DNA of 22,023 nucleotides from Gelatoporia subvermispora B (Eukaryota > Basidiomycota > Agaricomycetes > Polyporales > Gelatoporiaceae). Positions 10,370-21,515 of the stretch are shown piece by piece. How positions within the stretch are numbered: position 1 is the first letter of the stretch; every line of letters begins with the position of its first letter. The notes below the pieces were generated by a model, which saw only the letters and a list, made by a program, of their open reading frames with translations, had not been told where the DNA came from and made no database searches. The DNA lies in contig KB445798.1 of the NCBI GenBank assembly GCA_000320605.2, positions 1,249,471-1,271,493 of the forward strand, read 5' to 3'. Made by a program: the position numbers and the translations under genes.

Positions 10370-10833
10370 ATGAGCCATATTCGACCATCAATATGTACGT
10401 GACGTGATGCATGAACTCCCATCGTCACGCGTTCATTGTATGGTGAAGTGCACGAGATGATCGAATATACTTGAGACGTTGAATGGGCCCCGATCCGAGT
10501 CTGTTCGACGTCATCACACAGTGGGAGTTGACTCCAGCACGGAGCTTGGCGAGAGTCTAGGGATGCACGCGAATTTGAATCCGAGGGACGACCTGCTGCT
10601 TCACATTCCGTTAGCGATCACAAGTTGAGATAACGATTTGCGCGCATCTACGCCGATTATCGAGAGGCTACAGACCGAAACACCGCAATATAACAACTGT
10701 AGATACACCCCGACAGCGCCTCGCACACGGGAATGACACAGGATCAGGATATCGCGACAGATAGCCGGGAATACGTATGTTGTCTAACAAGCTCAATACC
10801 AGCACAAGCTCCAATTATCATAGTCCATCCCAT
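10370..10833 (+). repeat. Left copy of a 464-nt direct duplication at the gap
   Basis: The sequence from atgagccatattcgaccatc to tagtccatcccat appears again at 10947-11410, offset by exactly 577 nt. By eye the two copies are identical throughout. This copy ends at the first CCAT-like units, where the N run begins. The right copy continues from the same point into the full CCAT microsatellite. A recent genuine duplication is possible, but the geometry favours one locus represented by two contig ends that were not merged. Confidence 0.95.
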
Positions 10834-10946
10834 NNNNNNNNNNNNNNNNNNNNNNNNNNNNNNNNNNNNNNNNNNNNNNNNNNNNNNNNNNNNNNNNNNN
10901 NNNNNNNNNNNNNNNNNNNNNNNNNNNNNNNNNNNNNNNNNNNNNN
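10834..10946. other. Assembly gap, 113 Ns
   Basis: A run of 113 undetermined bases. It begins exactly where the CCAT microsatellite starts in the left copy of the flanking duplication, and it ends exactly at the first base of the right copy. The gap length may be only a scaffolding estimate, and the true gap could be negative (overlapping contigs). Confidence 0.98.
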
Positions 10947-11410
10947 ATGAGCCATATTCGACCATCAATATGTACGTGACGTGATGCATGAACTCCCATC
11001 GTCACGCGTTCATTGTATGGTGAAGTGCACGAGATGATCGAATATACTTGAGACGTTGAATGGGCCCCGATCCGAGTCTGTTCGACGTCATCACACAGTG
11101 GGAGTTGACTCCAGCACGGAGCTTGGCGAGAGTCTAGGGATGCACGCGAATTTGAATCCGAGGGACGACCTGCTGCTTCACATTCCGTTAGCGATCACAA
11201 GTTGAGATAACGATTTGCGCGCATCTACGCCGATTATCGAGAGGCTACAGACCGAAACACCGCAATATAACAACTGTAGATACACCCCGACAGCGCCTCG
11301 CACACGGGAATGACACAGGATCAGGATATCGCGACAGATAGCCGGGAATACGTATGTTGTCTAACAAGCTCAATACCAGCACAAGCTCCAATTATCATAG
11401 TCCATCCCAT
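10947..11410 (+). repeat. Right copy of the 464-nt direct duplication at the gap
   Basis: Base-for-base match by eye to 10370-10833. The block itself shows no convincing gene. Its longest frames are short and are repeated unchanged in both copies. After the duplicated part the sequence runs into the microsatellite and then the 3' end of the zinc-finger pseudogene. Confidence 0.95.
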
Positions 11411-11445
11411 CCATCCATCCATCCATCCATCCATCCATCCATCCA
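11407..11445 (+). repeat. CCAT tetranucleotide microsatellite
   Basis: Almost ten uninterrupted units of ccat, followed by imperfect ccatct and ccac units to about 11490. It lies just beyond the stop codon of the zinc-finger pseudogene, in its presumed 3' UTR. The same repeat start is where the left contig breaks off at 10833, so it is the likely cause of the assembly gap. Confidence 0.95.
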
Positions 11446-11460
11446 CTCGCATACCCACCC

Positions 11461-13255
11461 TCACATTTCCATCTCCATCTCCATACCATCCCACTCCTCC
11501 TCAATCTTCTCCTTGACCCCACTCCCGCGGAGAGTATCCCCGCGATGCCACACCCCGCGCGCCGCATACTCATCCTCGCCGCCCACATCAACGTAGTCGC
11601 TCTCCGAGACGGACCCGCTGCGCGAGCGCGACCCGGAGCGCGGGAGGGTCCACCCGCCCGTGCCCTCCGAGTACGACAGGCCGTGCGCCGAGAACGACGA
11701 CGCCGAATGCAGCGACTGCGCGAAGGCCGGCGAGTTCCACGTGTCGGACTGCCCGCCGACGAACGCGTACCCCGGCTCGCGGTGCGCGGTCATCGGCACG
11801 TCTACGGGCGCACTGCACGTGTCCGGGCTCGCAGTAACAACGGGGGGTCTTGTTGGCACACCCAAGAGGCCCGGGCGGAAATGGGCGATGCCGCCTGTCC
11901 CAGGCACGGCATAGTTGTGCATACGCGGGCCGGCGGAGGGCGAGCGAGTAGATGACTTGGACTTGGACGCGAGCGTGGAGAACGAGGGGACAGAGCTGGA
12001 AGTCGGGTGCGGTGCAGGCGGGTCGAGGCTGAAGGACGAGAGCCCCGCCTCGAAGCTCGGCGTGGCGGTATCACCACCGATACGATTCGTCATGTCGGGT
12101 GGTGGTAAGAGCTCGCCCGATAGGTATGACGGCCAGAATGCGTATGCCGGGCTCACCGCGAATGGCTGTACCTGTTGATGTTAATCAACTAAGAATTTGG
12201 ATGCTTCGCGCCAGCGCCGGGAATGGTCCCAGCGATGCTTGTTCAGACAAGAAGGGTGGCGGTAGACCTGTAAATGGCAGGCCGTTCGCACAGCAATGCA
12301 TATATGCGCCTGGAAGAACAACGACAACGATTCAGGAGAGCCGGGGTACCATGCCCATCATCGCAACTGTTCTAGTTGACGATGGGAGATGCGGTAACAT
12401 GCAGCGTTTTGCGGGAACAATCGGGCCCGAATGCGGTCGCGCAACTTCAAGGTTCGCACCGAACGCATTCCTCATGCCAAATGGCGCTGCAGAGCAGGAA
12501 TGAGGGGAGGACTACTGACCTTGGAACAGTTCTCGCACTTGAATATGGCCTTCCCTTCTTCCCGATCCCGCTCCTGAAGCTCACGCCGATGCCTGCTCTC
12601 GCATTCTCCATCTTGTGGTGCTGCTGTGCTGAAGGGGCCGCGCCCGGAAATGCGTTCGCGATGTCCAGCCTGTCATCGCCCGCCTCGACCTTCGCCCGCG
12701 TCGTAGTGGGTGGGCCGCCGGGCAGAGGAAGCGCCCTGGATGATGCCCGAGGCAGACGTGAAGGCCACGGAGGTGAGCGACGGATGCGGCGCCCTGGGAG
12801 GCAGCGAGCCGGACAACGAGAGCTGAGCGAGCGAGTTGAGCGCCGCGGCGGCGGTCTGTATCGCCGTAGGCCTAGTGCATACAAGCATCGTCAAGCAATC
12901 ATAACAGTACGCACGAACGACGGGCCGCAGCCTCGCGCGCATCACTGAAGCGGCGGCGTGCCTGGCTCGAGCTCGACATCCTGCGGTGCTTCAACGCGCT
13001 GTGCGGCTTGCTCGCGGAGGCGATGCCGATGCTGCCGCTGCGCAGGCAGGTGGGGCCAGTGTAGCTCGATAGCGCGGGTGCGGGCGAATCCAGGTCGATA
13101 GGTGTCGGCTGCGCGCTCGCGGCGGCGATGTACAGCGAGAGGATGCTATGGACGCCCGCGTCGGTCTGTGGTGTGCGGGACGGGGCTGAACTATTGCACT
13201 CGGCGGATCTGCGCAATGGACGACGCACCGTGCTCGCTGCTGCCTAGTCGCTCAT
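11461..13255 (-). pseudogene. C2H2 single-zinc-finger gene, two in-frame stops
   Basis: Best exon chain (minus): 13255-12915, 12871-12690, 12623-12520, 12267-11461. Introns are 43, 66 and 252 nt, with phases that agree, giving 478 codons. The finger is split by the third intron: FKCENCSK joins VYRHPSCLNKHRWDH, making C-x2-C-x12-H-x3-H. It is preceded by a charged helix (RHRRELQERDREEGKAI) and followed by WREASKF, then a Ser/Pro-rich tail starting near FWPSYLSGELLPP and ending EEEWDGMEMEMEM. From memory this matches a conserved basidiomycete family reading ...SKHQQVQ after the finger; the role is presumably DNA binding in the nucleus. Lesions: TAG at 13246-13244 (codon 4 from the best ATG) and TAA at 12183-12181, just before HQQVQ. 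The 66-nt intron has a weak donor (GTCGAG); if it is not real, a +1/-1 frameshift pair is needed instead. The GC-rich gene lies beside the gap, so sequence error remains possible. Confidence 0.75.
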
Positions 13256-13590
13256 ACTGGGTGGTACACGTGCATGGAGGAAAGGGGGTAAGGGGTGTGC
13301 GTGGCGGGGTGTGCGCTGGTTGCGTGCTCAGGTGGAGAAATGCGCTGCGTCGGGGGCGCGCTCGCTGGGCCCATCATTCAACCGTGCGCGCTGTTCTGCT
13401 GGGTGGTTTGATCGAGTGTGGTGCTGCGTGTGCGATGGGGAGCCTTGGCATGCATCGGCGGGACGACACCCTGCGTGACTCTTGCTTCCGTCACTTCGAT
13501 CGTGCGGCCAGCACTCGCCGGGTCTTAGTGTTGCCGAGAGACCGAAGAATAAGAGCTGCAGAAGGTGATGCCATAGCGAGAGAGAGAGGC
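13256..13590. other. Upstream region of the zinc-finger pseudogene
   Basis: GC-rich DNA 5' of the pseudogene, expected to contain its former promoter. A plus-strand open frame (13102-13686) runs antisense through exon 1 of the pseudogene and past it. It is Arg- and Cys-rich with no domain, and I treat it as spurious. No core promoter element was recognised. Confidence 0.4.
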
Positions 13591-13593
13591 CGC

Positions 13594-13710
13594 GAGTGTC
13601 GATCGAGAGTCTGGTCGTGCAAGCGGTGGTGGCATGGAAGGTCGCGATCGTTTGCGCGCTTCTGCGGACGATCGCGTCTGTCTTAGCGCTCCCGTCACCA
13701 GCTGATCGGG
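13594..13710 (+). repeat. Dispersed repeat copy (13.6 kb)
   Basis: It contains gtttgcgcgcttctgcggac followed by gatcgcgtct (13650-13679). This is closely related to 3415-3444 and 20318-20347, and to 17296-17321 (agcgcttctgcgagcgatcg then cgtctt). Upstream, cgatcgagagtctggtcgtg followed by caag resembles the 281-300 and 440-459 cores. The following ctcccgtcaccagctgatc resembles ctctcgtaaccagcatctg near 17330. All copies are in the same orientation. No transposon ends or target duplications were seen. Confidence 0.6.
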
Positions 13711-16700
13711 GCCTTCTGCGAACTCTGCTATCTCTGTATCCTCCTACCTGCATAGCCTCCCAGATTGCGACGTCGCTCGCTCCGTGCTTATACTGTTCCG
13801 CATGTATGCTCATACAATCCCGCAGATACGACCAGGATCAAGGCACTGAGCGTTTGATCGGTGAGCCGCATTCATGCGCCCATGAGGGAACAATTGACTG
13901 ACATCGGTATTTTTCTACATAAAATACATTTGAGATCGCAGCCCTCTCACACCGAGCGGCGATATACATGTGCTGGCTTTGCATGACGATCTGAGATCGG
14001 GGGGATGCCATCAAGACGCGGAGGCAAACCTGTTATTGAGCCGCCTACGCTGGGCCAGAGCATAGCCAGTTCAGTGTTTCGTTCCGGGGCTTATAAGGAC
14101 TCACGTCGGTCACAATCTCTAGAGGCCATTTTCCACAGGTGAGACTGTAAAAGATAACAAGCACGCCTTGGCAGGCGTTGTCGGCGACTCGGCACACGCT
14201 GGTGCGCATCCCTTCATCAGCCTGTTGACAAATGACTACAGGACCGACCGCGCGTGCAGTAAAGCATCTGCAACCGCTTTCCACTCATTTGGTTCTCACT
14301 CATTGTCTACAGCTACCTCTCAATTGCTCCCTTCTCATTATCCCGGCTGATATGGACTTGAAGCCGCATACGCGCGTCGCGACAAGGACCTATGTGGTGC
14401 ACCGTCTACATAGCTGTTAACCTAAGGTACGTATCCATTTCACAACGAGTCAGACACAATTTTTACCCCGAATTGCACTCTGCGCATTCACAAACGGATC
14501 TTACCCTCGGGCTTTCATGTTGCGCTCCTGGGGATCATTTAACGACGTAGGCGCGTTCACCGGAGGCCATAATACGTACGGAAATAATCTACACCTGAAG
14601 AATGGGTGTATACACGAAGGTCAATGGTGAGGGGCCATCTACGGCGTCATCCAGCTCGTTCGATTTATTTGCTGAAGTTCGAAAGTGGTCCAGCCCACAC
14701 CAATCAGACTATCTGGACACCTGTTTCTGGTGATTCTTCTCTGCATCCGTTTCCTTGTGCGTCGCCAGCAAATTCGGAATTCGTGCCTTGGGATGTGTCC
14801 TTTCCGTTTGTTTCATGCGCGCATTGCTAGTGAGTCAAAAATGAACGCTACATTGTATCGACTTTCTGGCACATACAGGCGCAACATCGCATGGCTATTT
14901 GGATTAACCTCAAGCTCCTGGCACAGGCTTGAAAAGTAGGTAACGGTGGTTTCGCACGCCCGTCGCCCAGCTGTATTAGCAGGTCATCTGGGCGACGGCG
15001 GATCCGTGCACAAGGTGAGAGTCTCCATGATGTTCGCTGGGGACACATACTACTACAGCTCAACATTTGGGAGTCCCAGAGGCACTAGACTAGCAGACTC
15101 TGTTTTCGCGAGGTCTCAAGTATACCACATCACGAGCAGATCGGCATGAAGCCTCGACGTGTCCCGTAGGACAGTCAGGCGTCGGCACAGACTATGATTA
15201 GTATACTCATAGGATGACGGTCCATTCTTGTTCATATTGCCGATAGTCTTAGGCTCGTTTTCGGGTAGAGGAATGAATGAACAGACGAGACACACTTGAG
15301 ATGCAGATTGGCTCCCCGGGATGCATACAGTTGCGTGGGTTGCACGTTATATCTCGGATTGGATCGGAGGCTGCACCTAACTCCTGAGTGTGCCGGTACT
15401 GCATTCTGGCCCTATGTGGGCCATCGATGTCGTCGGTCATCCAGTGATATGAGATCGCTACAGGCCAATGGTATTTCCTAGCATGTTTTGATTCACATCA
15501 GTGCACACTAATACTCTCAGAGTCTTATGGAAGGCTCGCAAGAGCGGGATGCATTTAGTGATTGTGACTGAGTGATGACAGTCCCCCCTCCCGGGTACAA
15601 ATGCGGACGAACGCGATCTCCTCGAACGTCACCCAACAAGCACGTATATAGCTCAGCGTACGTGGGTTCATGACAAAATATATTTGATGATGCAATCGTG
15701 GCTATTCGACATTCACGGAGATCTGTTCACCTTCGTCGTGCACCTTTTCTTCGTACGTCAGCATGCAATGGCCATCCATCCAGGTCCTTTCGTTGTGTAC
15801 GCGTAAGACTCACGATCTTCCTCCCATATGGGTAGTTGCCGATCTCTCATCCTTGTATGCCAAATCAGTGACGATTCCGGGCTACGCGTGTGTCGCTCAC
15901 GGGAAGTAAACGAGGGTCGGCACTCCTCCACCCGTAATTGTCGCCGATCGCAAATCCTTCTGGTAGCGGCTGAGAGCAGTGAAAAAATAGCCGCAGAGAA
16001 CGTTATGATTGCGTATGGACGCCATGAGGCAAATTTGGCAGCTAACGGTGGAGTCTTCAATCACGGGTGGTTCACTGAATGCGAGAGCTCATCATTCAGA
16101 TCTGATGATTCGCGCGGACAACAGGCTAGTATCCCAAGCTCGGATCTTCCAAGGCGGTGTCGCGAATGATGCCAGTCTCACTCTGAGGGAGCGGGATGCG
16201 ACGGATATCGAGGTTGGGGAGCAATGCAACTAATTTTCAGGGTAATCTGTAGGCGGCGCTTTGAATCATATGGTTTCAATGGTTTGCTGTGCGAGGTGCA
16301 CAAGTGAGATGGCGTAAATCCGATACTGCAGCAAAACCGTGCCAGGACAGCACCGTTAGTATCAAGTAAATTGATTCCATCACAAATGCGCTACATACCT
16401 CTCTAATCTTCAACCTTTATACCTCCAATAACTAGCAGATTGGGAGCAAGTTTTGCTATGTGATTCTGCTCGCTGAAACGATCATGAGAATAGTTAAATG
16501 CACGTGTGTAGAACATGTGTATCGTATGTTTGGAATGTCATTTGTCTGTGCTAAGCGCGATGGACATTGTGAACCGAGTTCTGAGGGGAACCGATAATAA
16601 CATGATGAATTACCATGTCGCATGACCGCGAGCCTCGAGGACACCAAGAAGCAAACCAATCATGCGCATAGCAAGGACCTTGGGTACCTACATGTGTACC

Positions 16701-17240
16701 TCAATGCTAGAATTTCCGACCACTCTGAAACACACCGGAAGTGCAGGAGACCGGATCGTCCAATGTCGAGTTCGAGTGCGCGCCACGCCGGACCACCATA
16801 TGCAGAGAGGGTAAGGGGACTGGATCAGGAATTCATACGGCTGTCAAATTGTGCATGCGTACTCACCGAGCAGCGTATTTGTGACGGAGACTCCAGTAAA
16901 GTGGGTATTCGAGCCCGCTTGTTGATGTCGGCACGTCGGGGGTGAAGGTAGTGAACCATGATGCTTAAGTGGATATTGACAGTGAGAATAGAAGAGGGTC
17001 TCACAGATGAGCGTCACGCACTTATAGCCATGCTGATGAGTCTGGACTCCTGCCCACACTCACAGGCTTGATGGTGATACATTCACCACTTCACTCGAAC
17101 TCCATGTCCGATGTGTTCGCTTTCGAGGCAGGGCAATTGTTCGTTCAGTACTCAGCAAGACAGGGAGGGCGCCACAGGGATCAGGCATTGGAAATTGTGC
17201 TCTGAAATCTGTAATGTCATAGCGGTAGCAGGAACTAGTG
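13711..17240. other. Long region without a supportable gene
   Basis: I looked for exon chains, tRNA boxes, transposase or reverse-transcriptase motifs, long terminal repeats and simple repeats on both strands and found none I could defend. Open frames stay under about 115 codons (for example 15828-16169 plus), overlap frames on the other strand, and have irregular composition. The region is probably intergenic or ancient decayed repeat DNA. Confidence 0.45.
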
Positions 17241-17249
17241 GTGGGTGAG

Positions 17250-17345
17250 GAAGAGCTGTCGTGCTAGTGGACGCGGAAGAGGTCGAGGTCGCTCCAGCGC
17301 TTCTGCGAGCGATCGCGTCTTCTGAACACTCTCGTAACCAGCATC
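17250..17345 (+). repeat. Dispersed repeat copy (17.3 kb)
   Basis: It contains agcgcttctgcgagcgatcg then cgtctt at 17296-17321, nearly identical to the core near 13655-13679 and related to those at 3415 and 20318. The preceding gtcgtgctagtgg and the following ctctcgtaaccagcatctg align with the 13.6-kb copy. One frame reads ALLRAIASSE, comparable to ALLRTIAS at 13.6 kb and ACLAIASSD at 20.3 kb. No gene is supported. Confidence 0.6.
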
Positions 17346-20225
17346 TGTCCATCCTGTTCCTCTGAAGTCTTGGCACCATTCACCGTCTCAGTTTGCTACC
17401 ATCGCTGAGGGCACATCATTGTCTTTGCGTCTCTCCTCAGCTTTTCTTCTCATTGACCGTGTTCTCGCCTCTCTCGGAACGGGTTGATGACTGACGTATT
17501 CCCACCGCACGTGTCACTGGCGAGACTTTTCTAGGTGGACACGATGGCGCTGCTGTGAGATGGTCTACAGGGCATACTAGGTCGAGTACTCTGTCGCACC
17601 AATCTGTACGTCGCACTTCCACACCTGGAGTGGGAGAGGTTGGAGGAATGGAATATCCGGCCGGTAGACCAATCACCATTTGACGAAGCTATAGCTGGCA
17701 AACAATCTGCCTTGTCCCGGACCTCATCTAACTCCCTCAAACGTAGTCACCGAGGAAAATGCACAGCGGCTCGATAAAATGGGTGGAGGACAAGACTGGT
17801 GATTTGTGTGAGGCGTTGCCGCCTAGTGCGTTCTACGACTACTCGAATGCTCCCTGCGAACCTAATTTTGTCTTGTTCGAGTTACAGCTCAAAGTATGGA
17901 TATTGGATGCTCGATATTCTCCTGCAAGACCTACTCTCCCGGCTTCAAGCAGAGCAGAATGGAACTCCAAGTACAACAAATCTCAGAAATCGAAGGAACG
18001 TGAGCCGGGAAGGCGGTTTCAGACTGCTCTCAGGGAGTAGTTCGAGCGGTCAATAGTTTTGACATTACTGCATTTGTATTGTGGTACTCAGTCGGTCGAA
18101 GACACACAAATGTTCCAGAGCTAACTGCTCCTTCCGTTGACTGCAGGGCGTTTCTCGGAGCCGTTCGATCCAAGAACTCATTACCTTACCATATGAATCC
18201 TTGATGTCGACATCAGCGACAGCGCGCGTTCGACTCAGGTCCTGCGGACGGGGCATAGAATCCAAAGTTGCACCGCAACGAGTCCCGGGATATAGTCGGA
18301 GTGCTACGGATGATCCAAATAAATTCATATATACAGCCATGCCGCTCAGAGGACAACATACAACACCGGGAAGAATAGTGATAAAATATAGTCATTCCGG
18401 CCCGAATTGACCGACTTGGGCATCACAAGGGAGACATTGAACATTCGTAATGCAGGGAAAGGTGCCAGAGAACAGGGAAGCCAATTATATTTAGAACGGC
18501 ACCAGGAAGAGATAGCTGTAGGACGGATGCGGCGCTGAAACAATGGCCCAGTCACTCTAATAGATGACACACGTCTTTGACGGCCCTCATGCGAGTCATG
18601 AGTGCGACTGCTCGCCAGCGACATTTGCCGCGACCTTTGGGCGACCGACGAGGGACATTGCTCTACTTGGAATTAAGATGATGCTCTCGGTTGTCATATC
18701 AGTCGTCACGATACACACTGAGGAGCACAAAGGAGCGGACGTCAGTGTCCGGACCGCAATATGAGATCGTGCCAGTTAGCTTACCCGGGAAGCATTCGGG
18801 CTATGCGCACCTGAGCCTTGAGTAGTGAAAGGACCGTCGTGAGTGAAAGGGTCGTGAGTAGTGATGGGCAGTCTCGTGGCTATGGATGGGCTCTGTGACA
18901 AAAAATCAGCTCGAGACGTGCACCGCTAACACAGGTTATTGCCCCGAACCATTAAACAGCACGGTTGTTTCTTGTTAACGCTCCTTGAACTGTTGTTGTG
19001 TGGGAACTACGGTGATCATTTTGCATAGAACATCGACAGTGTCCTCAAAGGAAAACGTCTGTGGGATCTATTCATGAATTCCGAGCTCCGGAGTGAGAGA
19101 TTGTTCGAAAAAGTCTCTTCTGTACGTACCAGGCTGACCACTTCCAGTATCCTAAGCCTGGTTATCCTGGCACAACATAGTGAAAGGGACAATGAGCTGA
19201 TAGGACGGCGAGTTGAGTGAAGGCGGTAATACGGTTGTTACGAGATTCAACGCCGCACGTTTGCGGGCACGGAATAGATAACCCCGAAGACGTTTGACAC
19301 ACATGAGTCAAACATGATAAGCTCGACACTGCGAAGTCTGAAGACCGTATTAATTGAATGTCATCAGAACATCACGGTTAACGAGAGAGTGGATCCCTCC
19401 AGGATGCTTATCGGCAGGTATGTCTGGGCCGTTTCAAGCACTGTTACTCGGAAACCTTGTCACAGAGACCTCAGGCAGAACAACATTGGTGGTGTTGAGG
19501 TCTGAAGAATGTAGGGGTTATCGACATGGTGTCAGATACATTGAGTGCATTTGAGGAGGTTTATCGCTCACAAGTTCAGTATAATCAGGGACTTCATGCG
19601 CGTGAGGCACGTCGGACGGACATTGGCGGCTAAAATACCGGGGACAGGAGGAGGACCTGTGGGTAAACACGCGATTCACGCTGAGTTTGACGCATCGATT
19701 CATGTATTGATACTGTGCCCACCGTAATGGTTCGTCAAAGCTCTGACTGCCTCCATGATTCCGCCAGAGCTGAAGTTCTCGATCAGCGGCACCAGAAATG
19801 CCCAGAAGACCAAGTCGCTGTTGGACATGAGTCCGCATCGTATTCGATTGCTGTGTGTATGACGGAGGCGCTGGAAGTAGGAAGTGAAAAATGTAATGTG
19901 AGTGTGGCACGAGTGTGTTTACAAAGCAGTCTACCCACATCGAATAGTCCATTGACGGCATATGTACCAGTGGGCCGCATATGCTTTACAGCGTCCGGCG
20001 TACCATGTTGCTATTTCGGACTCTTAGTAGCAGACAAAGGCGGGTATGGAGTACTATCCCTCCTACCCATAGGAAGACCAACCCAGGCCAACCCATTCTT
20101 CCTATTCTCCCGGCCTAGATGACAACTTGGCGATTTCACTGTATCTCTACATCTGGCAGATTGACGTCTATCGCGGCGATCGACTAGGCAGCACCACGAG
20201 GGGGACTCTGCAATACAAGAGAGCA
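17346..20225. other. Long region without a supportable gene
   Basis: No convincing gene on either strand. The longest frames are 19518-19961 minus (147 codons) and 19715-20122 plus (135 codons). They overlap each other and neither resembles a known family. A small plus-strand frame (17759-18040, 93 codons) is also unrecognised. Near 18820-18880 there is a weak local repetition of gtgagtgaaagg and gtgagtagtg-like words. No RNA gene or mobile-element ends were seen. Confidence 0.4.
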
Positions 20226-21515
20226 AAAAATGAGGTGATGTCATGGGAGCGGGGTGCCGATCATGGTTGATGGAGAGACTGCGGTTGCACAAGAGGTGGA
20301 TACGGAGACACAGGCTCGTTTGCGCGCCTGTCTGGCGATCGCGTCTTCCGATCTCGCCTTGGTGGCTCGCCCTACCCAACTGCGAGCCTGCTGCTCTGGA
20401 ATGCCAAGGAATTTGTCTGTCTACTTGCTCTCTCCCCTGGTGCCCGAGGCTGTGGTTTCAGATGTTCCGCGATCGGCGGCTTGCAAGCTACAAGACCGAC
20501 AACGAATCTCTCGGCGAATTCGCTTCCGGATGCCCTTGACTCGTCTCACTAAGGTGCTGGACTGTGCGCTGTGGTGTGTATCATGCACTGTAGACACTGA
20601 TAAATCTACGTAGTTTACCACGTTCCACGCTCCGGTCCGCAAAGATTCACAGATCGCCGCACGTATACTCTGACAACCACGTTCTCGCCTCTCACAGATG
20701 CTCGATATAGCTATTCTGTGAGCCGGCCCTGTACAGCTCACCTACACGAAAGCCACTGAGTGGTCCAGGCCCATTATCCCGACTTTCAAAGGGCTGACTT
20801 TGGAGTTGTAGAGCCGGAACCGCAGTAATGCGAGTCCCGATGCATATAGGTTCACGGTACGAGTGCATTGATCAGACGTAAAGAACCATATATTGGTGCG
20901 TATACAGAGCACACTGTGAGGGTTGGATACAATTTGACGCGACAATTTGAACAGTTATATGCGTGCGAAGCCGAACTACAAGCTTCGTCGAGGTTAGACT
21001 ACTGGCCGCGGTACTATTGTCTGTAATTGTCCCCTCTTCCTGACCTCTTCTGAGATCAGTTCGATACAGATCTTTGATTATTGCAATGGGCCTTCACGCC
21101 TGAATGCGCCTGCAAATGGTCGTAGGTTACTGCCTTCACGTCCGGCGCTTTTGTATGTGCGCAAGAGCATGCGCCACGGAGCTCTGAATGTAAGTAAAGG
21201 CACGTTTGTTTGCATTGCCATGACTGACCCTCGTCATCGAGCAGTGAATCTGCTGCTCTTACGCAGGCATTTAGTACGTCCAGTGCTCTGCAGCCTCTGC
21301 AGTAGGCGCTACGACATACTAGGCCCGACTACCTTGCTGACCATGGATCTATTGTCACACTGGGGGTAGACTCGAATTTAAGAGATACATCGATAACAGT
21401 CACTCCGATACTAAGGTACATAGAATGTAACACACTGACGGTATGTAATATAAGCGGCTGTGTCTGGAATAGAATGGGGGCGATGAAAGTAGGAATTCAG
21501 CTCGAAATGATGTTA
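20226..21515. repeat. Duplicated 3' flank of an NWD gene, copy B
   Basis: Colinear with 3300-4629, in the same orientation and at the same distance from an NWD stop codon. Similarity is patchy but repeated: a 30-mer with one mismatch, gctctggaatgccaag, gtgctggactgtgcgc, and tttggagttgtagagccg near 20797. Immediately beyond the stop, agaatgg...cagctcgaa is shared by both copies (4585-4620 and 21472-21505). The copies carry many substitutions and small indels, so the duplication is not recent. Confidence 0.7.

Noticed and set aside
11407..11445. CCAT repeat as a CRISPR or telomere-like array
   Set aside because: A plain tetranucleotide microsatellite without spacers; not a telomeric unit.
12690..12760. 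Pair of compensating frameshifts in the zinc-finger gene
   Set aside because: A 66-nt GT-AG intron (12624-12689) restores the frame with correct phase, so frameshifts are not required, although the donor is weak.
13102..13686. 194-codon plus-strand open frame
   Set aside because: Largely antisense to exon 1 of the zinc-finger pseudogene, Arg- and Cys-rich, with no domain; explained by high GC content.
19518..19961. 147-codon minus-strand open frame
   Set aside because: No recognised domain, and it overlaps a similar-length frame on the other strand; likely chance.
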